DNA from: Roseovarius faecimaris
GTDB taxonomy: Bacteria; Pseudomonadota; Alphaproteobacteria; Rhodobacterales; Rhodobacteraceae
Assembly (NCBI RefSeq): GCF_009762325.1
Contig: NZ_CP034348.1
Location: 1,308,501-1,372,500, forward strand
Direction of reading: 5' to 3'
Length of the DNA: 64,000 nucleotides
A model generated the notes under the pieces. It was not told the DNA's origin and did not search any database. It saw nothing but the letters and a program-made list of their open reading frames with translations. Of the stretch, positions 35,598 through 44,675 are shown one piece after another. A program made the translations under genes and the position numbers. Position 1 is the stretch's first letter. Every line of letters starts with the position of its first letter.

Positions 35598-36773
35598 TCA
35601 GCGCAGGTAGGGGATGGGGTCCACGCTGTCGAAGCCTTCGCGCACTTCGAAATGCAAAGCGGCGGTGCCGTCGCGGCGGATTTCCGCCAGTTTGCCGCCG
35701 CGTTTGATCGGATCGCCCTTGGTCACGGCGACATTGGCGACGTTGGAATAGACCGTCAGCAGGTTGTCGGAATGTTTGACCACGATGATCGGGATGCCGT
35801 TGGTATCCTTGGTGATGGCCGCGACCACGCCGTCGGCGGCGGCCTTTACCGGGGTGCCGGGGGACGCGGCGATGTCGATGCCGTCATTCTTGCCTTTCGA
35901 GTATTCGCGGACGATGTCGCCGCGCACCGGGAAGCTCATGCGGGTGCCCGAGGCGGCGGCGGTCTGGCTGCCGCTGAGGTCCGGCGCGGCGACGGTGCCG
36001 ACGGGTTGGGCGGCGGGCGCGGTGTCTTCGTCGGGCAGCGGTTTGGAGGCCGAGGGCGGCGTCGGTGTCGGGCTGCCAACGCCGGGCGAGGTGACCTGAC
36101 CGCCTTCGGAGGGATCGAAGGGGGCCGGGCGCTGGCCGTCGCGAGCGACGGGGATCAGCAGGTACTGGCCTTCGCGCACGGCAAAGTCGGCCCCGAGCCC
36201 GTTCCAGTCCGCCAGGCTGCGGATCGAGACATTGTAGAGCCGGGCGATCGTATAGGCGCTTTCGCCGCGTTCGACCTTGTGGCGCACGGGCTCCGCGCCG
36301 ATCTGGCTGGCGGTGATGGGGGCGGGGCTGGCGGATTGCGCGGCGTCAGCTTCGGCGATGGCGCCGTCGGCCAGCGCGGTGATATCGACGCGAGAGGGGG
36401 GCTGAATCGGGCCGCCTTCGGGTTCGGCCACGCGGTTTGGCAGGGCGATGATCTCGCCTTTGCGCAGACCGTCGCCGGGCTGCATGCCATTGAAGCGGGC
36501 CAGGGCGGCGGCATCGGTGCCGATCCGGTCGGCGAGGCTTTGCAGCGTGTCGCCACGGCGGGCGACGGCGACCTGATAGCCGGGATAGGAGATGATGCCG
36601 CGGCTGTCGGGGCGGGGGCGCTCGGCGGTGGCGTTGCGGGCGGCGCTGGCGGTGCTGGGGGCCTCGCCAAAGGCGCCGCGCAGGTCAAGATCCAGCGGTT
36701 CGCTACAGGCGGAGAGCGCCAGCAGCGCGGTGCCGGCCAGAAGCTGCGGGGCGGAAGGAAGGCTGGGTCTCAT
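35598..36773 (-). CDS. NlpD-like lipoprotein: two LysM repeats and a degenerate M23 domain
   Basis: The protein has 391 residues. The lipoprotein signal ends in LLALSAC. LysM 1 is VARRGDTLQSLADRIGTDAA, LysM 2 is VERGESAYTIARLYNVS. The C-terminal M23 (LytM) fold is seen in DIVREYSKGKNDGIDIAASP and EVREGFDSVDPIPYLR. The metal ligands are lost: the HxxxD His is Asn (KNDGID), and HxHFEV reads ALHFEV. This matches NlpD/EnvC-type activators of cell-wall amidases, not active peptidases. The gene order surE-pcm-nlpD is as in E. coli. Confidence 0.88.
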   Translation of the reverse strand: MRPSLPSAPQLLAGTALLALSACSEPLDLDLRGAFGEAPSTASAARNATAERPRPDSRGIISYPGYQVAVARRGDTLQSLADRIGTDAAALARFNGMQPGDGLRKGEIIALPNRVAEPEGGPIQPPSRVDITALADGAIAEADAAQSASPAPITASQIGAEPVRHKVERGESAYTIARLYNVSIRSLADWNGLGADFAVREGQYLLIPVARDGQRPAPFDPSEGGQVTSPGVGSPTPTPPSASKPLPDEDTAPAAQPVGTVAAPDLSGSQTAAASGTRMSFPVRGDIVREYSKGKNDGIDIAASPGTPVKAAADGVVAAITKDTNGIPIIVVKHSDNLLTVYSNVANVAVTKGDPIKRGGKLAEIRRDGTAALHFEVREGFDSVDPIPYLR

Positions 36774-36874
36774 CTCGATCGGGTCCTCGTGTCATGCCCC
36801 TGTTGGCCGGGGCTTTGCGGCGCAGTTTAGCGGCTTGGGAACGGTTTGTCTTGCCCTTCATGCCGGGGCGGTGT

Positions 36875-37537
36875 TCAAGGGTGGCCGTCGCGTCCGAGCC
36901 CCTCGACGAGCGGCACGAACCGCACCGGCAGAAGCTCGTCATAATCGAAGCCGGAGGCGGTGCGGGTGACGCGGATCAGGGTCTGGACCGTGTCGGACTG
37001 GCCCACGGGCACAACCATGATCCCGCCCTCCTTGAGCTGGGTCATGAGCGGGCCGGGCGGATCCTCGGCGGCAGCGGTGACGATGATGCGGTCGAAGGGC
37101 GCCTGATCGGGCAGGCCGAAGCTGCCATCGGAGGTCAGCGCCGTGATATTGGTCAGATCGAGGGTGCGGAACACCTCCATCGCCTCGGCCACGAGGCGGC
37201 GGTGGCGGTCGACCGTATAGACCCGGCGGGCGAGATGGCTGAGGATGGCGGCCTGGTAGCCCGAGCCGGTGCCCACCTCCAGCACCTTTTCGCGCCCGGT
37301 GAGCCGGAGCGCCTGGGTCATCAGCCCCACCACAGAGGGCTGTGAGATGGTTTGACCGCAGGCGATGGGCAGGGGCATGTCCTCATAGGCGCGCATCGCG
37401 AAGGTGCCGCGGATGAAGAGGCCGCGGTCGATCTTTTCCATGGCGTTCAGCACCCGCGCCTCGGTCACCCCGCGCGAGCGCAGGGCGAAGAGGAACTGCA
37501 TCTTGCGTTCGGCGATATCGTCCGGGGCGTCGCTCAT
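36875..37537 (-). CDS. pcm: Protein-L-isoaspartate O-methyltransferase
   Basis: The protein has 220 residues. Pcm methylates L-isoaspartyl residues in damaged proteins to start their repair. The N-terminal helix ([20 protein letters not shown]), [20 protein letters not shown], and [19 protein letters not shown] (motif I) are diagnostic, as is [20 protein letters not shown]. The start overlaps the surE stop (ATGA), so the two are translationally coupled. The gap to the nlpD-like gene is 101 bp. Confidence 0.96.
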   Translation of the reverse strand: MSDAPDDIAERKMQFLFALRSRGVTEARVLNAMEKIDRGLFIRGTFAMRAYEDMPLPIACGQTISQPSVVGLMTQALRLTGREKVLEVGTGSGYQAAILSHLARRVYTVDRHRRLVAEAMEVFRTLDLTNITALTSDGSFGLPDQAPFDRIIVTAAAEDPPGPLMTQLKEGGIMVVPVGQSDTVQTLIRVTRTASGFDYDELLPVRFVPLVEGLGRDGHP

Positions 37538-38316
37538 TCGATTGCCTTGAGAGCCTCCAGCGCGTCATGGGCGGTCAGGTCGGCGCGCATGGGCGTGACG
37601 GAAATATAGCCCTTGAGGTTCATATCCGCGTCCGAGCCCGGCGAGGTGGGCTGTTGCTGCGGCGCGCCGGTGACCCAGAGGAAGCGGCGGCCGGAGGGTG
37701 CGTTATGAGGCTGCACGCCAAAACCCATGTCGCGGCGAAAGCCCTGGCGGGTGGCCTTGATGCCCTGCACATCCGCCGCCGGGACGGGCGGAAAGTTGAT
37801 GTTGTAGAAGATGCCGTAATCGTCGCGGGTCCACACGCCCTTGTCCAGAAGGCGGCGCAGGGTGGGCAGGCCATGCACACGGGCGGCCTCGAACGTGTCG
37901 GTGAGGTCGCGGTTGGCGGGGCCGTTATACTGGCTGAGCGCCACGGCGGGCACGCCTTGCAGCGCGGCCTCCATCGCGGCCCCGAGCGTGCCGGAATAGA
38001 GCGCGTTTTCAGCCGAGTTGTTGCCCCGGTTCACGCCCGACAGCACCAGATCGGGGCGGGCATCGGGCATGACGTCATGCAGGCCCGCAAGCACGCAATC
38101 GGCCGGGCTGCCTTCGACCATGTAGCGGCGCTCTTCCAGCCTGGAGATCATCATCGGGTGGGTATAGGAGATGCAATGGCCGACGCCGGATTGCTCAAAC
38201 GCGGGGGCCACGGTCCAGACCTCGCCCTCGGGGCCCGCGAGCGCATGGGCGATTTCGGTCAGAACCTGAAGGCCCGGGGCGTTGATGCCGTCGTCATTGG
38301 TGATGAGAATACGCAC
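37534..38316 (-). CDS. surE: 5'/3'-nucleotidase SurE
   Basis: SurE (260 residues) is a metal-dependent nucleotide phosphatase of stationary-phase survival. The GTG at 38316 starts [17 protein letters not shown], the family N-terminus with the metal-binding NDDG; the longer upstream frame is not conserved-looking. [20 protein letters not shown] and [12 protein letters not shown] are typical. The C-terminus [16 protein letters not shown] matches the family. It heads the surE-pcm-nlpD-like set on the minus strand. Confidence 0.96.
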   Translation of the reverse strand: MRILITNDDGINAPGLQVLTEIAHALAGPEGEVWTVAPAFEQSGVGHCISYTHPMMISRLEERRYMVEGSPADCVLAGLHDVMPDARPDLVLSGVNRGNNSAENALYSGTLGAAMEAALQGVPAVALSQYNGPANRDLTDTFEAARVHGLPTLRRLLDKGVWTRDDYGIFYNINFPPVPAADVQGIKATRQGFRRDMGFGVQPHNAPSGRRFLWVTGAPQQQPTSPGSDADMNLKGYISVTPMRADLTAHDALEALKAIE

Positions 38317-38511
38317 GTGTGATGCCCCTTTGCCGGTTCTGTTCTTAGTAGCGTCGGGGGTGGGGCGGGGCAAGGCCAAGCGGGGCCGGAGCGGCGCCAA
38401 CTCTGCGCCGGATGGGCGTAGTGTGGCACTGATGGCTTGGCAAAGTGATTTTCACCGATAGACTCAGGACGTCACTACATCGGGAGCAAATCAATTCACG
38501 CGCTGTCCAAT

Positions 38512-39294
38512 ATGCTGTTCAGTCTTCATCCGGTGATCGCGGGCCTTGTGTTCATCGCCGGGGTGATTGCCGTGTCGCTGGCGAGTTATGCGCTGACCCG
38601 GTGGGCGCTGCTGGCCCGGACCGACGAGGACAGCCGCGAACTGGCGGGGTCGGTGCTGTTCCGGGTGGCGGCGCTGCACGGGCTGGTGCTGGCGCTGGTT
38701 TTCGCGCAGGAGCTGACCTCGATCCGGGACGTGCATGTGACCTCGGCGCATGAGGCGGCGATGCTGGCGGATATCTATTATGACCTGGAGCGCTATGACG
38801 CGGAAGGCACCCAGGAGATCCGGGCCGAGCTGGCGCGCTATGCAATCGCGGTGATCGACGAGGAATGGCCCTCGCTGGCGGGGGATGGCCGGTTGTCGGA
38901 TGCAGCATGGCAGGCCTGGGAACGCGGCTATGAGAGCATCCTTGATCTGTCCCCGGAGACGCCCCGGCAGGAGCGGCTTCTGGGGATCATGCTGGCCGAT
39001 ATTCGCGAGCTGTCGGAACTGCGCGAGGCGCGTGAAAATGCGGCGCATTTCGGGGCCTCGCAGCTTTTTCTGATCGCCGCGTTGTCGGGCATCCTGCTGA
39101 TCTCGGCGGGCTATTTCACCTATCCGGCGACGGCGCTGAACCTTATGCTGCTGTCGGGCTTTGCGGCCTTTACCGGGCTGATCATCTTTTTCGTGATGGC
39201 CTATGCGAACCCTTATCATGCGCCGGGAAACGCCACGCCGCTGGGCTTTGAGAGGTTCCTGAGCGATGAGGTGCGCGCGCTCGGGGCGCGTTAG
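38512..39294 (+). CDS. DUF4239-like membrane protein
   Basis: The protein has 260 residues, with two helices in the first 65 residues and two more near residues 182-230, separated by a charged helical domain. RENAAHFGASQLFLIAALSG and the C-terminal FFVMAYANPYHAPGNATP, followed by GFERFLSDE, resemble the DUF4239 (bestrophin-like) family. Function is not established. The gene stands alone on the plus strand, and its last 4 bases overlap the stop end of the convergent SDR gene. The 195 bp before it contain no other gene I can support. Confidence 0.75.
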   Translation: MLFSLHPVIAGLVFIAGVIAVSLASYALTRWALLARTDEDSRELAGSVLFRVAALHGLVLALVFAQELTSIRDVHVTSAHEAAMLADIYYDLERYDAEGTQEIRAELARYAIAVIDEEWPSLAGDGRLSDAAWQAWERGYESILDLSPETPRQERLLGIMLADIRELSELREARENAAHFGASQLFLIAALSGILLISAGYFTYPATALNLMLLSGFAAFTGLIIFFVMAYANPYHAPGNATPLGFERFLSDEVRALGAR

Positions 39295-39950
39295 GCGCCA
39301 CGCATGAGCCCGATGAGCCGGGTGGCCTCGTCCATCGGCTGGGCCAGAACGCTGCGGTCTTCGCCCGGGTGGAAGCGGCCGCGGGTCGCGGTGGGCATCG
39401 GCGCGGGGGCAAGGATATGTACGCGCGGGCCGGTGCGCTGCGTTTCGGCGGCCCAGCTGCGGGCGAGGGCGATCTGGGCGGATTTGGTCGCGCCATAGGC
39501 GCCGAAGAACGGCTCGCCGCCGCGCGGATCGTCGAAGAAGACGGCCTGTCCGGCTTCGCCCAGAAGCGGGGCGAGAAACGGAATGAGCTGACCCGTGGCG
39601 GTCACGTTGGTGGCCACCGAGCGCTCCCAGTCCTTGGCGTCCATGAAGGGCGCAGGCGTCAGCGGGGCGGCGTGGATGGCGGCATGCACCCAGAGATCGA
39701 GCTTGCCCCAGCGGTCATGGATCGAGCGGCAGAGCTGCGCCATGGCATCGAGATTGGTGATATCCATCGGCGCCAGCGTGGCGTTGCCGCCCTTGGCCTG
39801 GATGCGGTCGTCAAGCTCTTCGAGCGCGCCGGTGGTGCGGCCGACGGCGACGACGTGATGTGTCGCGGCAAGCTGCTCGGCCATGGCTGCACCCAGCCCG
39901 CGCGAGGCGCCGGTCACCAGAGCGATTTTCGGGGTATCGTGATCCGTCAT
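39291..39950 (-). CDS. SDR-family protein lacking the catalytic serine
   Basis: The protein has 219 residues starting MTDHDTPKIALVTGASRGLG. The cofactor loop TGASRGLG and the YGATK form of YxxxK are present. The segment before it reads VFFDDPRGGEPFFGAYGATK, so the usual Ser about 13 residues before Tyr is missing. The protein is shorter than typical SDRs (about 250). The NAG motif is also changed (LWVHAAIHAA). Activity may be lost or altered. It is divergent from bioY. Confidence 0.8.
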   Translation of the reverse strand: MTDHDTPKIALVTGASRGLGAAMAEQLAATHHVVAVGRTTGALEELDDRIQAKGGNATLAPMDITNLDAMAQLCRSIHDRWGKLDLWVHAAIHAAPLTPAPFMDAKDWERSVATNVTATGQLIPFLAPLLGEAGQAVFFDDPRGGEPFFGAYGATKSAQIALARSWAAETQRTGPRVHILAPAPMPTATRGRFHPGEDRSVLAQPMDEATRLIGLMRGA

Positions 39951-40062
39951 GCTTTGGCAAATCCCACCCTGACGCAGAGATTTCAAGCCCCCTTCGCTTG
40001 ACATTTGCGGCATTGCAGCGAAAAAAGTGGGCAATTGTCGGATTTCACAAGGAGGACCGCGT

Positions 40063-40629
40063 ATGCGCGCCCAAGTTCTGACCCAGGCCGCGATCGGCCA
40101 TGAGACTCTTCTGCACAAAACGGCTCTTGTTCTGGGCGGCTCGCTGTTCATCGCGCTGGCCGCGCAAGTCAGCGTAGGCTGGCCGGTGCCGATCACGCTG
40201 CAGACGCTGGCGATTCTGATCGTCGGGCTGACCTTCGGGTCGCGCCTGGCCGCCGTGACCCTGCTGGCCTATCTGGCGCAGGGTGCTGCGGGCCTGCCGG
40301 TCTTTGCCAATGGCATGAACGGTGTCGCCCTGATGGGCCCGACCGCGGGTTTCCTCTTTGGCTTTGTGGGCATGGCCTGGCTGGCCGGTCTGGCCGCCGA
40401 AAAGGGCCTGGCGCGCGGTGTCGTGTCGACCGCGCTGGTGGGCATCGTCGTCTCGGCGCTGCTCTATATCCCCGGTCTGGCCTGGCCTGCCGCGATGCTG
40501 GGCAAAACCCTGCCCGAGCTTTGGGCCGGCTGGATGGCGCCCTTCCTGCTGGGCGATGCCATCAAGGCCGTGATCGCCGCGATGGTGGTCTGGGGTGGCT
40601 GGAAGGCCGTGGCCGCGGTCAAGCGCTGA
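40063..40629 (+). CDS. bioY: Biotin transporter BioY
   Basis: BioY (188 residues) is the membrane S-component for biotin uptake. The start at 40063 has a strong ribosome site (AAGGAGGA, 40049-40056); an earlier ATG at 40027 has none. The helices and the loop VGWPVPITLQTLAILIVGL and GPTAGFLFGF are family signatures. No bioM/bioN genes are adjacent, so it works alone or with a shared ECF module. A strong terminator follows. A TTGACA at 39998-40003 could be its -35 box, but no good -10 is seen. Confidence 0.95.
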   Translation: MRAQVLTQAAIGHETLLHKTALVLGGSLFIALAAQVSVGWPVPITLQTLAILIVGLTFGSRLAAVTLLAYLAQGAAGLPVFANGMNGVALMGPTAGFLFGFVGMAWLAGLAAEKGLARGVVSTALVGIVVSALLYIPGLAWPAAMLGKTLPELWAGWMAPFLLGDAIKAVIAAMVVWGGWKAVAAVKR

Positions 40630-40650
40630 TCTCAGCCTGACAAGATCTGG

Positions 40651-40684
40651 AACGCCGCTCCGGTCCCCCGGGGCGGCGTTTTTC
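40651..40684 (+). terminator. Rho-independent terminator of bioY
   Basis: AACGCCGC-T-CCGG pairs with CCGG-G-GCGGCGTT around a TCCC loop, followed by TTTTC. This is a long GC-rich stem 22 bp after the bioY stop with a run of T. It ends at the stop codon of the convergent GFA gene. Confidence 0.85.
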
Positions 40685-41063
40685 ATGCCAGCGGCCTGAC
40701 CCAGAGATGCCGGTGCTCGGTAAAGACCTCCTGGGTCGGGGCCGGGAAGGCCGGATCGGCAAAAGCGCCGGTGGCGACGGCGATCATGCCGGGCTTGCGG
40801 CGCGGATACCAGAAGACGGTGCTGCCGCAGACAGGGCAGAAGTGAAAGTCGACCGGATGGCCGTGATCGGACTCGCGGGTGAACCGGGTGCTCTGACCTG
40901 CAATCTCGACCGCCTCGGCCGGGTAGAAGGCTGCGATGCCAAAGGGGCCGCCGCTGCGTTTCTGGCATTGCGTGCAATGGCAGAGCGACACGAGGGCGGG
41001 TGTACCCCGGCAGCTAAGGCCGAGCGCCCCGCAGGCGCAGGCGGCATGGCGTATGTCTGTCAT
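40683..41063 (-). CDS. GFA (glutathione-dependent formaldehyde-activating)-family protein
   Basis: The protein has 126 residues; the start MTDIRHAACACGALGLSCRG at 41063 puts the first zinc motif at the N-terminus. The family zinc ligands are complete: CACGAL, SLCHCTQCQKRSG and FHFCPVCGSTVFW. This fold is found in Gfa and in the related centromere protein V. The substrate is unknown; formaldehyde-glutathione chemistry is known for only a few members. The start overlaps the DUF1284 stop (ATGA). Confidence 0.9.
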   Translation of the reverse strand: MTDIRHAACACGALGLSCRGTPALVSLCHCTQCQKRSGGPFGIAAFYPAEAVEIAGQSTRFTRESDHGHPVDFHFCPVCGSTVFWYPRRKPGMIAVATGAFADPAFPAPTQEVFTEHRHLWVRPLA

Positions 41064-41545
41064 TGGTCCTCGCATGCTCCTTGTGTCCCGTGCTTGGCAT
41101 GCAAGGCGCTGAGCGCGGTTTCGCACAGGCCCAGGTCAAGCCACTGACAGCCTGCGCACAGCCCGGTCAGCGCGCCGGGCGGCACGCGTTTGACCATCCG
41201 GCGCTTGGCCTCGCCCCAGGTGATCGTGTTGCCTACGAACAGCCCGAGCGCGCGGGCATGGCGGGCGTCGAGGCGCGCGATCTTGTCCTGGCTTTCGCAT
41301 AAAGCGCCGCGGCGCTTGGGGCAGGGGGTGCAGATGTCATCGGTGGCGCCCACCACCTCGATCAGGGTGTCATCGCCGCCGGGCGCGCGCAAACACGCGT
41401 CGACGATCGCGGCCATGTTGGCGGTGAAGCCGTCCGAATAGCCCTTGCCCTGAAACCCGAGCGAGCACAGGAAATGATGCGGTCGATAGCGGATCGGATC
41501 GTGAGGCATGGGGCGCAGGATGGGCCTGCGCGGGGCTGTGGTCAA
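41060..41545 (-). CDS. DUF1284-family cysteine-rich protein
   Basis: The protein has 161 residues. The N-terminal RYRPHHFLCSLGFQGKGYS is the DUF1284 signature. Cys clusters CTPCPKRRGALC and LCAGCQWLDLGLC suggest a metal or Fe-S site. The ATG at 41545 overlaps the upstream stop (ATGA) and has GAAGG before it; an inner ATG at 41509 is also possible. It is the middle gene of a three-gene overlapping set with the PulC-like and GFA genes. Function is unknown. Confidence 0.82.
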   Translation of the reverse strand: MTTAPRRPILRPMPHDPIRYRPHHFLCSLGFQGKGYSDGFTANMAAIVDACLRAPGGDDTLIEVVGATDDICTPCPKRRGALCESQDKIARLDARHARALGLFVGNTITWGEAKRRMVKRVPPGALTGLCAGCQWLDLGLCETALSALHAKHGTQGACEDQ

Positions 41546-41817
41546 CCTTCGGGCAGCGTCAGGCGCTTGGTATGCGCGCCCGAGACGAGATAGAGCGCGC
41601 CGTCGTCAATCGCGCTGACGGTGGAGGAGCCCACATTGTCGCCGGTCTGCACCATGCGGATGTCGCCATTGCGGGTGCGGATCAGGGCGCTGCTGCCCTC
41701 GGCTTTGTCAAAGGTGCCAAGAAGCACCAGGCCATGCAGCGGCAAGGCGCCTTCCTGCGTGGCGGCGACAAGGGTATCTGCGGGGGTGTCGGTGGTTTCG
41801 GCCAAGGCCAACTCCAT
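41542..41817 (-). CDS. Small PulC/GspC-domain-like protein
   Basis: The protein has 91 residues without a signal peptide or membrane helix. PLHGLVLLGTFDKAEGSSAL, then RTRNGDIRMVQTGDNVG, then STVSAIDDGALYLVSGA resembles the small beta domain of GspC/PilP-type proteins (family guess). It is first in the overlapping set with DUF1284 and GFA genes. A partner secretion system is not in the window. Confidence 0.6.
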   Translation of the reverse strand: MELALAETTDTPADTLVAATQEGALPLHGLVLLGTFDKAEGSSALIRTRNGDIRMVQTGDNVGSSTVSAIDDGALYLVSGAHTKRLTLPEG

Positions 41818-41944
41818 GAATGCTGCATCTGCGAAGGGGGCAGATAGGCTTGTTTCATGGGAAAGGAAAGGGCTTCTGTTCGAGGGTCGGCGGAAATATG
41901 CTGCAACGCGGCATCAGGGGTTTGCTCGTCGAGCTTTGCAGCTC

Positions 41945-41979
41945 GCCTCGCGAGGCCGCCCGTAAAGGCGGATGAGCGG
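41945..41979. repeat. 35-bp repeat, copy A (after purF)
   Basis: This 35-bp segment matches 46110-46144 at 30 of 35 positions. Shared blocks are CTCGCGAGGCCG and CGGATGAGCGG. CTCGCGAG is a palindrome, and CCGCC/GGCGG around CGTAAA can form a hairpin. It lies 6 bp beyond the purF stop on the minus strand. Copy B has a similar place after another minus-strand gene. Confidence 0.8.
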
Positions 41980-41984
41980 CGGGG

Positions 41985-43448
41985 TTACTCCGCCGCTTTC
42001 AGCTCAAAGCCTTTTTCGATCTGGTCCGACGGGGCAACGGGGTATTCGCCCGAGAAGCAGGCATCACAATATTGCGGACATTTGGCGTTGCGGCCCGACG
42101 CCTCGCCCACGGCGCGGTAGAGACCGTCGAGGGTGATGAATTTCAGGCTGTCCACCGCCAGGTGGTCGCGCATTTCGTCCTCGGACATGGTCGCGGCCAG
42201 AAGTTTCTCGCGCTGCGGTGTGTCCACGCCATAAAAGCAGGGCCAGGCCGTGGGCGGGCTGGCGATACGGAAATGCACCTCTTTCGCCCCGGCATCGAGG
42301 ATCATTTCCTTGATCTTGCGGCTGGTGGTGCCGCGCACCACGCTGTCATCCACCAGGATGACCCGCTTGTCCTTGATCAGCGCGCGGTTGACGTTGAGCT
42401 TGAGCCGCACGCCCATGTTGCGGATCTGCTCGGTCGGCTCGATAAAGGTCCGGCCCATATACTGGTTGCGGATGATGCCCATCGCATAGGGGATGCCGCT
42501 TTCGTGGCTATAGCCTATGGCCGCCGGCGTGCCTGAATCGGGCACCGGGCAGACAATATCGGCCTCGACCGGAGCTTCGCGCGCAAGCTCGATACCGATC
42601 TGCCGCCGGGTTTCATAGACCGAGCGGCCACCGATGATGCTGTCGGGGCGCGAGAAATAGACATGCTCGAAGATGCAGAAGCGCGGGCTGAGCGGCTTGA
42701 AGGGCCGACGGCTTTCGACGCCCTTGTCGGTGATCACCACCATCTCGCCCGGTTCGATCTCGCGCACGAAGGCGGCGCCGATGATGTCCAGCGCGCAGGT
42801 CTCGGAGCTGAGCACCCAGCCATCGCCAAGCTGGCCCAGCACCAGCGGGCGCACGCCTAAGGGATCGCGCACGCCGATAAGCTTGGTGCGGGTCATGGCC
42901 ACGACCGAGAACGCCCCCTCGACCCGGCGCAGCGCGTCTTCCATCCGGTCGGGGATGGTGCGCTGCAAGGAACGCGCCATCAGGTGAATGATGCATTCGC
43001 TGTCGGAATTGGACTGGAAGATCGAGCCGCGCTCGATCAATTCGCGACGCAGTGCGTCGGCATTGGTGATGTTGCCGTTATGGGCAATGGCCGCGCCGCC
43101 CATCGCAAATTCGCCGAAGAAGGGCTGCACGTCGCGGATCACCGGCGCTTTGCCTCCGGCGGTGGAATAGCGCACATGGCCGATGGAGAGCGGCCCCGGC
43201 AGGGTTTCCATCAGCGACTGCTTGGTGAAATTGTCGCGCACATAGCCGAAGCGGCGGGCGTGGTTGAAGCCGTGATCGGGGTGGTGGCAGACGATGCCGC
43301 CCGCCTCCTGCCCGCGGTGCTGCAGGGCATGCAGGCCAAGGGCCACGAAATTCGCCGCATCGGTCACACCGATCACGCCGAAAATCCCACACTCCTCGTG
43401 CAGCTTGTCATCATCGAAAGGGTGAGCGGGGGGCATTTGCTTGGACAA
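41985..43448 (-). CDS. purF: Amidophosphoribosyltransferase
   Basis: PurF (487 residues) makes phosphoribosylamine from PRPP and glutamine, the first step of purine synthesis. The sequence DDKLHEECGIFGVIG gives the catalytic Cys20 after a propeptide that is cleaved. The glutaminase domain has RYSTAGG and NGNITNADALR. The PRPP site is VILVDDSVVRGTTSRKI. C-terminal CPQYCDACFSGEYP is typical. Length is normal. Upstream is 180 bp with no gene, then the ydcZ-like gene and cvpA. Confidence 0.96.
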   Translation of the reverse strand: MSKQMPPAHPFDDDKLHEECGIFGVIGVTDAANFVALGLHALQHRGQEAGGIVCHHPDHGFNHARRFGYVRDNFTKQSLMETLPGPLSIGHVRYSTAGGKAPVIRDVQPFFGEFAMGGAAIAHNGNITNADALRRELIERGSIFQSNSDSECIIHLMARSLQRTIPDRMEDALRRVEGAFSVVAMTRTKLIGVRDPLGVRPLVLGQLGDGWVLSSETCALDIIGAAFVREIEPGEMVVITDKGVESRRPFKPLSPRFCIFEHVYFSRPDSIIGGRSVYETRRQIGIELAREAPVEADIVCPVPDSGTPAAIGYSHESGIPYAMGIIRNQYMGRTFIEPTEQIRNMGVRLKLNVNRALIKDKRVILVDDSVVRGTTSRKIKEMILDAGAKEVHFRIASPPTAWPCFYGVDTPQREKLLAATMSEDEMRDHLAVDSLKFITLDGLYRAVGEASGRNAKCPQYCDACFSGEYPVAPSDQIEKGFELKAAE

Positions 43449-43628
43449 GACGGGGCAGCTCCGAATCCACTGGCGTCACGTATCCTTTACATAAGGGCTC
43501 GGGCGCGGTCTGTCACCCGCCGATCCGCGCTCAGCCCGGGTTGTTATGCCGCAGAAGAGGATTTTTCCGTCACAGCGGGGCGCAAGACGCAGCCGGGATG
43601 GGCCCTGGAAGGGCGCGCCCCGGCCCGG

Positions 43629-44075
43629 TCAAAGGCGCGACAGGATCACTCCGGCGACCAGCAGCACACCGGAGAGCAGGCGCGTCGGGGAGATTTCGCG
43701 CACGGTGAGCCCGAACGCCCCGTAATGGTCGAGCACGAGGGCGGCGCCGATCTGGCCCAGCACCACCAGCCCGGTGACGGTGAGTACGCCCAGAACCGGC
43801 ACACTCCAGAGCGCGCTGAAGACGAAAAACGCGCCCAACGCTCCACCGACGAGAAGCCATGACGGCAAAGAGGGCAGGGCGGTGAAGGTGTGTGCATCCC
43901 CGAACAGGATGGTGCAAAGCAGCAAAAGCAAGAAGCCCACGCCGAAGGAGATCGTCGCCGCGGCGATCGGGCTGCCGAGGCCGCGATAAAGTGCGGCGTT
44001 GATCGGGGCCTGCACTGCGATCACCACACCCGCGGCGACCATCAGCCCCATGGCTATCGGCGCGGTCGGGGGCAT
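43629..44075 (-). CDS. DMT-superfamily transporter, YdcZ (DUF606)-like
   Basis: The protein has 148 residues with five hydrophobic helices: a half-sized drug/metabolite transporter-like protein. AVQAPINAALYRGLGSPIAAATISF and ALWSVPVLGVLTVTGLVVLGQIGAA with DHYGAFG match the DUF606 family. It lies between cvpA (11 bp upstream) and purF on the minus strand, probably in the same transcript. The substrate is unknown. Confidence 0.85.
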   Translation of the reverse strand: MPPTAPIAMGLMVAAGVVIAVQAPINAALYRGLGSPIAAATISFGVGFLLLLLCTILFGDAHTFTALPSLPSWLLVGGALGAFFVFSALWSVPVLGVLTVTGLVVLGQIGAALVLDHYGAFGLTVREISPTRLLSGVLLVAGVILSRL

Positions 44076-44086
44076 CGCGGCGCGGC

Positions 44087-44647
44087 TTACTCGGCGGGCG
44101 CGCAGGCGCCGACGAGCTGTTCATATTTCTGGGTGATCCAGCCGAGCGCCGCTTGCGGGTCCTGGTTTTCGATCCCGTCGGTCAGCCGCGCAAAGACGCG
44201 GGCCGAGCGGCTGTCGTCGATGATCTGGATGTTTTGCGCGCTGATCACCGTCTCATAGACGAAATAGGCAATCGCCACGAGCAGCACGCCGCGCGCCACG
44301 CCAAAGAGGAAGCCGAGCCCCTGGTCGATCCCGCCAAGCGCCGAGCGCTGCACCAGCGAGGAAAACAGCGGCGTGATCAGCGAGGCGACGATGAGCGCCC
44401 CGGCAAAAACAACGGCGAAGGCCCCGAACATCGACAATTCGCAACTGTCGGCGATGAAATCGCCCGCAACGGGGATTTCCTTGACCAGCGGTTCCACCTG
44501 CGGGGCGAAGAGGAAGGCGACGACGCCCGCCGCGATCCAGCCCGCGATGGCCAGCGCCTCGCGCACGAAGCCGCGCGAATAGGCCAGGAGTGCCGACAGA
44601 ACGATGACAACGGCCACGATGCCGTCGATGATGGTGAAGCCGTCCAT
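44087..44647 (-). CDS. cvpA: CvpA family membrane protein
   Basis: The protein has 186 residues and four helices. The start MDGFTIIDGIVAVVIVLSAL at 44647 is the family N-terminus. YSRGFVREALAIAGWIAAGV and DQGLGFLFGVARGVLLVAIAYF are the conserved blocks. CvpA is needed for colicin V production in E. coli and is often co-transcribed with purF, as here (with one gene between). It begins 28 bp after the radA stop. Confidence 0.93.
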   Translation of the reverse strand: MDGFTIIDGIVAVVIVLSALLAYSRGFVREALAIAGWIAAGVVAFLFAPQVEPLVKEIPVAGDFIADSCELSMFGAFAVVFAGALIVASLITPLFSSLVQRSALGGIDQGLGFLFGVARGVLLVAIAYFVYETVISAQNIQIIDDSRSARVFARLTDGIENQDPQAALGWITQKYEQLVGACAPAE

Positions 44648-44675
44648 GATGCGTGTTCCTGTCCCTCTTGCGCGC

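Noticed and set aside
43140..43160. Additional copy of the TGCCTCCGGCGG repeat inside purF
   Set aside because: Only about 12 bases match and they encode conserved PurF residues, so it is chance similarity.
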